NCBI GenBank assembly: GCA_964019135.1 | Contig: OZ025253.1 | Location: 37,312,548 to 37,376,547, forward strand | Reading direction: 5' to 3' | DNA length: 64,000 nucleotides | DNA from: Arenicola marina | Taxonomy: Eukaryota; Annelida; Polychaeta; Arenicolidae | In this document: positions 22,236 through 32,566 of the stretch, piece by piece | How the letters are laid out: the number at the start of each line of letters is the position of its first letter | Position numbering within the stretch: the first letter of the stretch is position 1 | Position numbers and translations under genes: made by a program | Notes under the pieces: generated by a model | Seen by the model: only the letters and a program-made list of their open reading frames with translations | What the model was told of the DNA's origin: nothing | Databases searched by the model: none

Positions 22236-23518
22236 TTGTTATTAGCCCAAAATATATATTTAAACAAATTATAATAAAATTAAATTAATATCTGTTGTCA
22301 TAATTGGTAGTTTTACATATTGTGATTTATACTAGTGATTATTCATCAGATTAAACAATTTAAAGTTAACAATTTGTATAATTTGTTTACACACAAAGTC
22401 AACTAAAATTTAAATAAATCAAGAATATAATTGGTAGTTCTACATGTTGTTATATAAAATGCTGAATATGTCTAGCCACATAGATTTATCATTAAAAATA
22501 AATGAGACACAGTAAAAAAATATATATTGCAGTAAAATTGTCAATGAAAGTCAAGGAAATGGGGTACGCCAAATGAAATATATAATGTATGGTAATCTTT
22601 ATATTTATTAGTATTTTGCAATAATTTTTCCTTATATATGTTGTAATATAGATCTCCTTCTTTAGTAGTAAGGAGGTAAACAAACAGAGACAGGATTCCA
22701 TGGATTTGAAATTATCTTCTGGAGAGGCAATCATTTCTTCCTGCCTTGTATGCAGAAAAATCAACTTTTCGTGGGGATTACAGCATCTTTGTGTTTACCC
22801 CTTTTAGGAAAAACTTAACAGTTCCTGAACTGTCAAAACTCTTTTCTGGTAGTCATCTGGCGAGAAGTGGTCGCTTCATAAAGGAACGAAAGACTTCACG
22901 GGCGGGTCGCGTCGCTGCCAAGTACTCGAGTCCTGAACTGGAGCTAGCCCAGTGAACTTGACCCTTCTGACAACAAGCCGATAGGCAGAACCCCGTTAGG
23001 GTTGAGGTCGTGAGGGCCATGCGTCAGGGCTACACCCCGTTAGGGTTGAGGTCGTGAGGGCCATGCGTCAGGGCTAGACTGGAGCCACCGTCTCAGTTTA
23101 GAACCGATACAAATATTTCGACCTAGGCTTGTGCTAGAAATTTGTTCAGCCAGGAGCACTGCAATAAGTGCCTGACCAATGTTTTTTTTATCCGCATCCA
23201 TCTGCCATGCGGATTCTCAAGATTACTTTGTCTTTAAAGGAAATAGGCCTTGGCCTATCTTCGATCCTAGCAGACCTTGTGTGTACCAGATGCCGCGCCG
23301 GTAGATTTCACCAACTGCATTTATTTGTCTCCATCCCGTGACGTCACGCTAAAAAATGTATCGGAGGCAGAATACGCAGTGCGAGTTACGCGCGGCTTGT
23401 GTTGTTTATTATCAGAAATGTATGAGGAACATAAGCTGTTAACCAGGCTCAAATAAACCATTATGGGTCTTAGCAACCATACGCAAAATTCGTAAAAACG
23501 TTTCCTGCCCCCTTTAAG
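22185..23518 (+). repeat. Left TIR of copy B
   Basis: Inverse of 37165-38385 and of the copy A TIRs. Contains the double GTTAGGGTTGAGGTCGTGAGG duplication (22996-23080) and ends CGTTTCCTGCCCCCTTTAA. Its outer edge is inside the LINE target duplication. No gene. Confidence 0.85.
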
Positions 23519-24400
23519 TTAAACAGTAACTTACGCAGAAGTAAATTTCCAAGTTAAATTTGCTAGTTTACGAGACTAGGTAAGCATATTGAGAATAGAA
23601 CAATATCTCACTCATAATGCAATTGAACGATTGTCTAATGAACCAATAATACAATACACATACAATCACACGAGTATAATAATTATATGAACATCAACCC
23701 TCATAGATTGTGATACCCGCTAAAAACCTTCCAGCCGGCTAAATTTACAAACTTAAACTCGCCGCCGACTTGGCAAGGACCCGTGAGAGTGCCATAAACA
23801 ACTATATACAACAACATTCAATAGAAAGCATACATCATCAAATATACTTATCTTATAAATGAGTTATCCTGATGTGGTAATTTGCTACATGTAAAACAAA
23901 CGCCTCAGAGGGTTGTGACCTGGCTAGGAGGTTTAAAAATATCGGAGCTTATGGCTCTTATTGCGGACCAATTAAGCTTATAAAATAATAATCACAAAAT
24001 AAAATAAACCAAAAGTTAAATTTTAGATCACTTTGGAAGTAACCGGACCAGGCAGTCGACAGTCAAAGCGGTCAGAGTCAGTCGAAGGCTAGCGAGATCA
24101 CCCCCCCCCCCCACCCGCAATCAAAGCATGAGAGTACATCTAAGTGGCGACAGATAAAAAAATTAAAAAAAAAGGAAAAAAAAAAAAAAAAAATTGGACC
24201 TGGAGCCATGAAAGGAAATAAGTGAATATTTGAAAAAATGTAAACAAACGGGCGCCATTTTGTTTAGGTTGCATACCAATAATTTCTCCCTAGCCCTCCA
24301 CTTACCCTCCACCCCCCCACCCGCCTTCCAACTACCCCCCTCTAGCCTACCGTCTACCCCCCTACACCTTCTTCCCCGTCCTCTAACTACCCCCCCCCAC
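23519..24400. other. Internal transposon sequence, no gene
   Basis: Counterpart of 5706-6591 inverted: AT-rich, then an A-tract (24150-24195) and C-runs (24305-24400). Nothing coding. Confidence 0.6.
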
Positions 24401-24530
24401 CAGTCACCGGATGTAAACAAACCGCCGCCATCTTGTGACGTCACCTGTTGGGGTCACGTGATACGACACCCGTGACGTGGTAGGTATGTCAGTGATCACG
24501 TGACCTGTGTGACGTCACAGAGCTGGCGGC
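24400..24530. promoter_or_regulatory. CRE/E-box/YY1/Ets-type motif cluster, copy B
   Basis: Conserved counterpart of 5590-5705: CCGGATGT, GCCGCCATCTTG, two GTGACGTCAC-type sites and two CACGTG boxes within ~110 bases, immediately 3' of the cGAS-like stop codon. Retention in both copies, one with a dead gene, argues that it serves the element or an outward/antisense transcript. Confidence 0.4.
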
Positions 24531-26999
24531 AGACCTCCGTGTGACAATCAAAGAGGGAGGGGTCGGGAAGCAAGTACCAGACAGGATGCCATGACCGCAT
24601 CATGGCACCCTTTGGGTGATTTGTCAGCCACGCTCCCCGCTCAGACCGCGGAGGGATGTCCCTCACCCCCTCACCACTCAGCAGGGGGTGGGGGACACCT
24701 CTCCCCCTCTCCAAGTGTGTTGCCAGCTTCCTCAGGTACCCACCTAGCTCCCCCGGCCCCCCCCTCCCACCCCCTCTCCGCACCAAGTCCCTCAGGACGA
24801 GGTCCTTGATGACGATGGAGGGGACCTTAAGTTGGGGTGTGGGTGGCATCCCCACAGCCTCCCCCACGGCGGGGTGGAGGGGGGCAGTGTCCCTTTCAAT
24901 CAGCCACCGGGCCACACGGGTCAGGTGCTCACACAGGGCACACTCACCCTGACACCCCCCCGCCCCCCGCCGCGCCCAGTGCGCTGTGTGGGTGGCGGAC
25001 ACAACCAGCGCCACCCTACTAACGTAAACCCCCTCCCCAGCCTGATCCTTCCCCACCCCCTCCCTCCTCTCTGGCCGCCTCACCCTCACCCTCCCGGTCT
25101 TAAGCGACTTACTGACACACTCAGAGAGCCCCTCCACGTCCACCAGCCCCCCGATACACCCCCGGGACCCCCCAACCCCACCCCCCAGGGCCGCCAGGGT
25201 GTCCCTGGCCTCCCTCACCTCGCTCTCATCGAGGGGGAGCCACTCGAGGTAGTGCCGCGCGAGGAGCTTGAGGCCCCGGATGAGGGTGACGGGGGGTGAG
25301 CAGGGGCCGAGGGCGACCAGCGCGTGTGTCTCCATGACACACGTCGTCGGTAACCACTCACCCCCCGCCCCCCCCGCCGGCACTAGGTGGACGGGGTGTG
25401 ATGACCGCTCCAGCCCCGACATCCCCTCCAGGCGGCATATCACCTCCTGGGTGTCACCCGCCAGGATGTCCCGGGGGACAGGGAAGGCGGGGGTGAGGTC
25501 ACAGGTCAGCCGGTTCTCCCCCCGCCACACCAGAAACAGGGTGACAGTGGTCAGGCCGACCTTCACCCCGCTGTACCTGGGGGAGAGATGGCCACCGTGG
25601 TTCAGACCCTCGGGGAGCCTGACGGTGGGCAGCTCGGCATCCAGCTCGTCCACCCAGCGCAGGAGGAAGGTCACAGGGTCCACCTCACACTCCTCAACCC
25701 CCTCCACCACACGGGATTCACCTCTCAGGACATCCCTCCTCCCCTCCTCCCGACAGGCGGCCAGGGCCTCACCTCTTACCCACACCCTATACTTCACCCA
25801 CCTCCCCTCCCCCTCCTCCGCCTTCACCACCCTCACCCCCTCCCTCGCCACACTAACTAAAATGTCAAACTCGTTCGCCGTCGGTCTGACATCTGTTCCG
25901 TCGCCATGACTGCCGACCAGCGTGTCCCGGCGTCTGGCAAACAGGGGGTTCCTCCTACCCACCGCCTCAATCAGGTCACAAACAAACCTCTGGACGGCCT
26001 CTTTCCGGGCCACCGTGTCCGGGTGACCCCAGTCAAAGCACCCCCGCTCCAGGATGGCCGCCTCCTCCGTCAGGGTGCCGGAGGGTCGGCCCTCCACCCG
26101 TGACCTGGCGGTGAGGACCATGGCGGTCTGGGGGGCGTACTCCCCTGGCAGCTTCACCCGCCAGGTGAGGCTCTTGGTGGTCCTTGTGGTTGTTGGGGAG
26201 GTCTGGGGGGTCCTTGTGCTGGTTTGGAAGGCGCCTGCAGATGATGTTGACCTTAAAGGGGAAAAAAGTAACTGTATTTACACACTTGTCCATGAGAAAA
26301 AGAAAACATTCACAGCAATATTAGCTTCATCTACAAATTGTTATTGGTAAAGCGTGTCAGACACATCGTTCTATCAAATTAATTAGCAGCTTTGCCTCTG
26401 ACAAAATCTTCGTTTACTTATAATAATTGATATAAAGTTATCTATAATAATTTTTAAACCTTATTTAAAAATTTCCCCTTGCATAGAGATGTAGATCTAG
26501 GCTATTGTAGCTTATATAACTCTTCTTTGAAGTAGACATTCAGTAGATCTTAGTATGCTAGGCATAGCCATAGTCTAATTTCTTTATTTATTATGTCTTA
26601 TGGTTATAGGTTATATAGTCTACAACAATAGAGCAATAAATATCATGACAGGCTGACAATGACAATGTCAATGACAGGGTTAAACTGCCCAAACGTCATT
26701 GAACGCGACTGGTCAGCTGATAGAAGGGGGGAGAGAGAGGCTAATTAACCCCAAACCGTGATTAATCCAGGAGCCACATCGTCTCTCTCCTGAGAGGGAA
26801 TGGCAGATAAGGTTAGATGTGAGCTAGCTTTATTTCGCACCTGAAGTGGGAAGATACTTAATCCAATATGCCACATCATCTCCCTCCTGAGAGGGAATGG
26901 CTACACCGACCGACTGATAAAAACTCAACCTGCGAAGTGACGACGATCAGTAAACAAACTGTGCGGAGGGCGATCGGCGCGTGCGAATTCGAACGTCAT
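24496..26999 (-). CDS. cGAS-like / Mab-21-domain nucleotidyltransferase (cGLR)
   Basis: Two predicted exons: 26999-26930 (ATG at 26999, donor GCAG|GTTGAG) and 26234-24496 (acceptor after a pyrimidine tract, CTGCAG|GCG), phase-compatible, giving ~602 residues. Residues ~25-49 are a Thr/Ser/Pro-rich linker. The nucleotidyltransferase core has GSHGDGTDVRPTANEFDIL (131-149; acids Glu145 and Asp147) and CDLTPAFPVP (third acid Asp269), the Mab-21/cGAS pattern. A His/Cys cluster (His439, His442, Cys451, Cys455, Cys458) recalls but does not match the cGAS zinc loop. By family this would make nucleotide second messengers on sensing RNA/DNA; ligand and product are unknown. It is GC-rich, unlike its surroundings, and part of the transposon cargo. 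Exon 1 is the less certain part; an alternative is a start at the internal ATG near residue 62. Confidence 0.75.
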
Positions 27000-28470
27000 A
27001 TCATTTCGGTGACTATGGTGTCACGCGCCACGCGTCAACTTCGCTGCTGAGTACGGAGCGCGAAGGTCAGGTTGGGATTTGTTTGTCAAACTGCGAGGCC
27101 AAAAGGCTACATATATATACAGGGTTGGGCGGGTTGTCAAATGACGAGGCCAGGAGGCTATATATACATCATAACAAAACTGCATGCTTTTAACCTGAGA
27201 CAGGCGCGGATCCACTGTCTGTGTGGCGGTGGGGGCAGTATGTTCTGTACTTGCTTGACCACCCACAATAATGGGGGGGTGGGGGGGGGGGCGGCAATGG
27301 ACACTTGCATTCCTCGGGGATGAGCTTTTCATTTCAGCGTGAACTGAGAATGAAGACCGACGGGGGAGAGTTCCGCGGTACAGCCCCCCCTCCCCCCCAT
27401 CCCCCCTCCTGTAGTGTGTTAATTCATTTTCAGGATCTTTCTCATCAGAAATGTCAGCTGTAGAATCTATATAGGAGTAGATCTATAGTTTTATCACAAA
27501 TGTTCACTCTACACGGGCATATTGTTCATTAGAAACGGTGTGCTCTCTCAGGCATCAAGGGGCACCCTCCGACCACATTTGTACAATATTGCCCACCCCA
27601 GGCAATGAGGAAGATATTTCACCGTGAACTGGAAATGTAGCCTTAGTCGACCCTTCGTGACTATGGACTTACATTCATTATGAACTAGGAATTTTCATGT
27701 AAAAAACGGTTCTAGAGTAGAGCCCCCCCCCCACCCCCGCCGCCTTCTATTCTGTCACTCAATTCTTCGTGAACCGCGAATAGATTTTTCAATGATTTAT
27801 TCTTCGAGATCTGGAAACCAAATACCCTCTGCCCCCCCCCCCACCCCCACACTCTCACACATTGTGGGTGGTGGTTGAGAGGCAGGGGCAGAGAACACCC
27901 AGTCATAATGCGCCCATGCACTACAAGGGTCGGTCATTGCCATCATTGCGCGCACCTTCCAAGAGGAAGACATAGAAGCAGTGATATGTCAGACGAGTAA
28001 CACACCAAAACCGGACACAAGGACACGGATCAGTTACGGACCCTGAATAACATACATAATGATTCGTCTTGCTATCTAAGCCATACCGTTCATCAATTTA
28101 AAGGACTAATTTAAAAAAACTGTTATACCCCCGCTTTTCTTTTAATGCTGTTAAGATAAATCCAAGCTGCCACTGATGCAAGGCACGTACGAGCCAATTA
28201 TTGACACACATGTGTGTCGGTATGGTGTAAATTACAATTTCAGTCGACAAACTGTAAATTTAGCACAAAAGAAACGCAAGTCAATAAACAAATTAAATTC
28301 CTGGGGCGGGCATCTACGGTGGTTAGGCAAAGTGACTTCTACGCAATGTTACGAATATGATTAGGCTGTGATTGGGAGGAGGGGGTTGGGCGGGCTCAAC
28401 AATCATTGAATGAATTGTGGCATCCTCGCTCACAATGGGGCATGCCGGACGACCCAATACCCCCCCCCCC
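26254..28470. other. Cargo-specific region 5' of the cGAS-like gene (absent from copy A)
   Basis: Besides the intron and promoter candidate, it contains a ~98-base direct duplication with CCTCCTGAGAGGGAATGG (26793-26810 and 26884-26900), several C/G homopolymer runs (27263-27290, 27390-27412, 27722-27740, 27833-27850, 28460-28471) and repeated GTGAACTG-type text. No other coding region is recognised. The deletion that made copy A removed ~24898-28470. Confidence 0.5.
27080..27170 (-). promoter_or_regulatory. Duplicated TATA-like core promoter candidate for the cGAS-like gene
   Basis: On the minus strand two tandem TATATATA-type boxes (27159-27166 and 27111-27119) sit in a ~50-base duplication containing GCCTCNTGGCCTCG-like text. 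The nearer box would place the transcription start ~27083, ~85 bases before the predicted ATG at 26999. Positional inference only. Confidence 0.3.
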
Positions 28471-29272
28471 TCCATTCAGACCGCACACAGCGGAAAATAC
28501 TCTGTGACCGTCCGCCTTGGTTTGCCATATCAAACAAGGGGGGGGGGTAGTTTGGCTGGTCCGGACCTCCCTCTTTCGTCCCGTTTTTCGTTTCGTTTCG
28601 TGAAAACTTTTCTCCATTCTCACGCCCCCCTCGCTCCCCCCACCCGTCACGCGCCCTGTACAAAGGCGCATCCAGCACATTCACTCCTACAACCTCCTTA
28701 CCCCAACCCTGAGTAAACCGACATCCTGTCGATATATTATTTTTAAGTATATTAAATCTCGTTCTTTCCGACAAGCAGAAACCCGAATTCTGCTCGTTTT
28801 ATTACAAGGATTTTTAGCTCGGTTTAGCTCAATGGACGTATATAGTGGAGTGGCGGATTTATGGTGGATATCGGTTCATGATCGGTAGTAGTGCGCGCTG
28901 ATGAGGGGTGACAGTCGGAGGGGAGGGAGGGCGGGCAGCTGCGTATTCAGGCTTTTAACAAGGAGGGGTCTACTGCCGTTCGAAAATCTGACGACAGGGA
29001 GCGGCGTGGTCAAGTAGCAGAAAAATGAGGGCTGGGTCCAAACGTAACATTGCGTATAACATATTATCGTCAAGTAAAAAAAGAGTGGGGGCCAGAGGGT
29101 CTGGGGTCTTTAATTGTCCTTGTCATTTGCTTGTTTTGTGGCAGGAGAGGGAGGAAGACCCTGCCCTCCGCCTTTTCTTGGATATGCACAGCGAATATAA
29201 GGAGTTCAGCAACTTGCGGAATTAGATTTTATCCCCTTGGATGGTAGGCGATTTATTGATACGGGCAAAACG
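28471..29272. other. Internal transposon sequence, no gene
   Basis: Counterpart of 4391-5205 of copy A, inverted. Several short frames, none conserved convincingly. Confidence 0.5.
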
Positions 29273-30937
29273 CTACATGATGCACGGACACCCCCAACAA
29301 TTCCTGGTCTCATGAGGGTTGTACTTCATGGCTCTCTCGCACGTCAGGTACCAGTGCGCATGAGAGCCATGTATCAGGGCTAGGACACAGGGCGGAGGTT
29401 TAACGTGACTGGAAAGAGTTTAAAACATTAGTGGCCAGACTTTTGAAACAGGCACAGGGTATAATTCTGGCGGAACAAGTACTTCTCCAGATTATTGGCG
29501 GATATGGCTCTCGTATGCGGCTCTCGGTGAAAATGACAGGAAGCGAAATGCTCTTATATTACTTGTTTTAAATGCGGGTGGTTGAGCGCATTATAGTTAT
29601 ATATACATATGGCACCAGTGGCTATTGATGGCAGTGGTTACTTGGGACTGCCTATCTATTTCATTACACGATTGTTCATCGACTAACTGGTGACTTACCT
29701 CAGTTCGCTCAGTGCATGGTAGTCCGGCAAATCTGGTAGCTGTTGTCTGAAAATGTAAATTCTTAAAGAATTAGACAACGATGTTTATTTGTTTAGTGCA
29801 TTTTTTTCAGTTCTATGTTCTATGCATGAAGAGCCCGGGGTGAAGAGCAATTCTGGATACATTAAGCTCAGTCTGCAGATACAGGAAACGGATACGGTCA
29901 GCTCCAGTACCAGCTGCATAGAGAGATTATTTTTTTAGCTACATTTATCACACGGGGTTGGATGACAGTTGCCCCAAAGGCAGATACCAGGGCGCATACC
30001 CATCACCCAGTTGTTCTGCGGCTCAGCCTGAGGCGAAACAGATGACGATATTCAACGGAGATGTGCCCACACGACCCACAAGATCATATACATTCTATTA
30101 ATAACTGCAGTGCGTCACTTCTCAGAAAGCCACAATGAAACGTCATTACTGCCTTGATTCCGTCCTGATTAGCAGCGTGTTGCAGCCGTAGGAATATATG
30201 AAACATTAACTCTACACATAGTATCTATATCTTGAGTAACATGTTCTGAGGCGTGCATGAATCAAGGGGGACCCCGAAAGCATAGCCGCCATGGGGCTTT
30301 TTACCAACCTGAAACACGTATGTCTAACCCAGATACGCAAAAGTTAAAAACTCGAGACACCATGTGATCAAAGCACAGGCAACGCTTATTTACTGCAACA
30401 AATATATTTTACCTTATGATGTCCAACACAGTAAATGTCACTTGATCCCCATGAGATATTTTGGACAGCTCCGCGGATAGACCATTCACGTCCCAAACTT
30501 GAAGAAGTTGTGGGGCACTTTGCCAGCCCGAATGGAACACAAGGAGGTCTTCTGGTTTACGTTTGATAAAAGCTGTTGCACCGTCTCGCCATTCCGCAAT
30601 GCAGCCGGTGGTTACAGTTTTTAGTAGCCTCATCGCTTTTTGTGACTTAACCGACAAATCAAGCTGTTCCGTAGACCTGATGGTGTGCCGCGTGAGGTGG
30701 GTCCTGAGTTGCACGGGACGGCCGCAGTTAGACACCGCTTCTGGCTGCCTTTTCTGGATCTCGGCACCCTGGAGCAAGAATCGATCCAGGTGTTCCGGGT
30801 GCCAGTGCACCTGCCCGGCGTCCGCGGCGAGGAGGAACGCCGTGCAGGCAGCGCGGCGGATGGCGCCCTCTTCTTGTTGCGGATCTCCACACACGCGTTC
30901 GAGAGTGACCTCACCCTGGGCCAAGAGGCGCGGCTGT
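29273..30937 (-). CDS. Three-exon transposon-borne gene, unknown function (copy B)
   Basis: Exons 30937-30413, 29746-29699 and 29408-29273 on the minus strand: 525, 48 and 136 bases, the same lengths as in copy A, with the same splice sites and stop TAG. At least 235 residues; the first exon is missing because the nested element at 30965-35708 now separates this gene from everything upstream. Differences from copy A are substitutions such as HPEHLD versus HPEQLA, with no frameshift, consistent with recent duplication or retained function. Possible Cys in RRAACTAF and His in HAHW hint at a cysteine-peptidase fold; unproven. Confidence 0.6.
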
Positions 30938-30956
30938 CTGAAAATTGCAATGAACC

Positions 30957-30964
30957 AGTTTAGT
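30957..30964 (+). repeat. 8-bp target site duplication AGTTTAGT, left
   Basis: AGTTTAGT here and at 35709-35716. Copy A (2695-2711, inverted) preserves the empty site with one AGTTTAGT between GAACC and AATAATGG, proving the duplication. Confidence 0.92.
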
Positions 30965-31317
30965 CACAGGCGCAGATCGCAGATGACACAGACCGTGGGG
31001 GGGGGGGGGTGTCGCGCACCGCCTACATAGAACAAGAAGGTATCCAACTCCAGCCCAAGCGCCTAGACAGGCACCCGCTTCAGACCCCAATACCTCACCT
31101 TTTTTTTCCGTGGGCAGGCTCTCAAATGGCGTATTTTGATCAATAAGGTAATAAGCTTGCTCGAACTCAAGTGAAAGATGACTGTCCTCCCTTCACCACG
31201 CCGTAATCAAGCATTTTCCCACAAATTTGAGCCGACACAGGCCGACTGTGAGACAAAATGGCGACTCACGCGAGGTTTCACGCGCATTTTCCTGCGAGAC
31301 CGCGCTGATTGGTCCTA
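30965..31317 (+). repeat. Left TIR of nested element
   Basis: Inverse of 35336-35708; includes CAAGAAGGTATCCAACTCC and AAAATGGCGACTCACGCGAG. Contains a G13-type tract at 30998-31010. Confidence 0.85.
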
Positions 31318-31478
31318 TTTGGGGGGGGGGGGTCACAGCTCATTCTGCGTCATACCGTGATCGCCACGTTATCTGTTATGGATTCTGCTTCTTTGCGAGG
31401 TGTATCCCCGCTACGTTTCTAACAAAGTGGCATCCCTAGCTCCATGGAACGAGCATATGACGCGCTGAAAGGGTTCAC

Positions 31479-31739
31479 GTGACGAATATCAGCTATCCTA
31501 TTGGACAATATCTTTCGGCTGCGATGAGAACAATGGAGCAGTATGCAACAGAGCTGGCGAAAAGCGGCCACAACTTATCTATTGGCGGCCGTGCCGGTAC
31601 AGGAAAGACAACATTATTGGTGCATTTAGGAAGGATAATAACTAAGCAAGGAAAGAAAGTGCCATCACTTGCTTCAACAGGCATAGAAACCCTTGGTTTG
31701 GAGCAAGCAGTTACCGTCCATTCGTGGTTCGGACTAAAG
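31479..31739 (+). pseudogene. Pif1-type helicase exon (motifs I and Ia)
   Basis: Reads a Walker A motif GGRAGTGKTTLL and the following block ASTGIETLGLEQAVTVHSWF, the Pif1/RecD-like pattern of P-loop, STGIAA and HSFFGL motifs. The exon ends CTAAAG|GTATGT, a good splice donor. A stop codon lies shortly upstream (about 31479), so the native start is lost. Pif1 helicases unwind DNA using ATP. The remaining motifs are missing or broken downstream, so the gene is dead. Confidence 0.7.
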
Positions 31740-32398
31740 GTATGTAATCAAACAAACAGGCGTGAAAGCCACATGGTCAGCTAAATTAATAGGATTGTTT
31801 TTATTTCCTCAGAATATACAGATTAAAGTTCTTTTAATTGAGACATTTTAATTTCTTTCTAATTATTATTTCATTTTTAAATCTCTAGCTAACTTAGATG
31901 TAAGCTTACAACTTTGTGGTGGCACACTATAAAAATTACTATAATCTTATAAAGTCAATATTTTTGTTTCTGCTTTTTACCAGCTCATATATTAAAGAAT
32001 GTGTCATTGAAAACCTAATCAAATTAATGTATAATGTATATTAAAGGAAATGTATGGCTTGATGCATTAATACATAGTCAGATTGAGAGTGTATAGTGAA
32101 TGCACACCTACAATTTTTATAAGCACAATCATGGCTATTTCACCAAATTACTCTTGAAATTAACTATTTTTAAAATGTACCTCTATATTTCTCATGCTGA
32201 CACATAGTTAACCTGCTTTCAATACACATTTTCAAGATCAAAGTCCCCTTCCCACCCTGACAATGGTTACGTATTGTAAAATTTAATAGCGACAATATAT
32301 CAATCATATGTATAATTTGATTTCACTGATGTCACTGAAGGTTTGTTTTCATGGCGCATATGTATGCCACTGTTAATGCTATTGTTCCTGACTTTTAG

Positions 32399-32566
32399 GT
32401 GAGGCACATTACCTCTGGCAGGCCCTTATACCAAGCATCCTGTGCCCGAAGGCCAATGTGATGGTAATCCACAAGGGGAATGGTAGTGGCATTTAGTGAG
32501 GATGTCATCAACGTGGAGTTGGACAATGGCAAACTAGTCGATGTCAAGCGGACTGTCATCACATAA
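32399..32566 (+). pseudogene. Pif1-type helicase C-terminal fragment
   Basis: Follows an acceptor TGACTTTTAG. One frame reads CPKANVMVIHKGNGSG, the next reads VVAFSEDVINVELDNGKL to a TAA at 32564-32566; together these resemble the Pif1 segment where VML-N-x-NGxxGxV precedes VxFxNG, split by a frameshift. A third possible piece (around 34985-35160) has LIYGACALGRVR-like text, reminiscent of Pif1 motif VI. The stretch 31740-32398 is intron-like. Confidence 0.5.

Noticed and set aside
24591..26103. Plus-strand frames of 70-213 codons
   Set aside because: Antisense shadows of the GC-rich cGAS-like exon.
28898..28925. Hammerhead-like CTGATGAG
   Set aside because: No matching CGAAA core or helices nearby.
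31479..32566. A functional Pif1 helicase gene
   Set aside because: Only the first motifs and a frameshifted C-terminal piece remain; upstream stop and missing central motifs.
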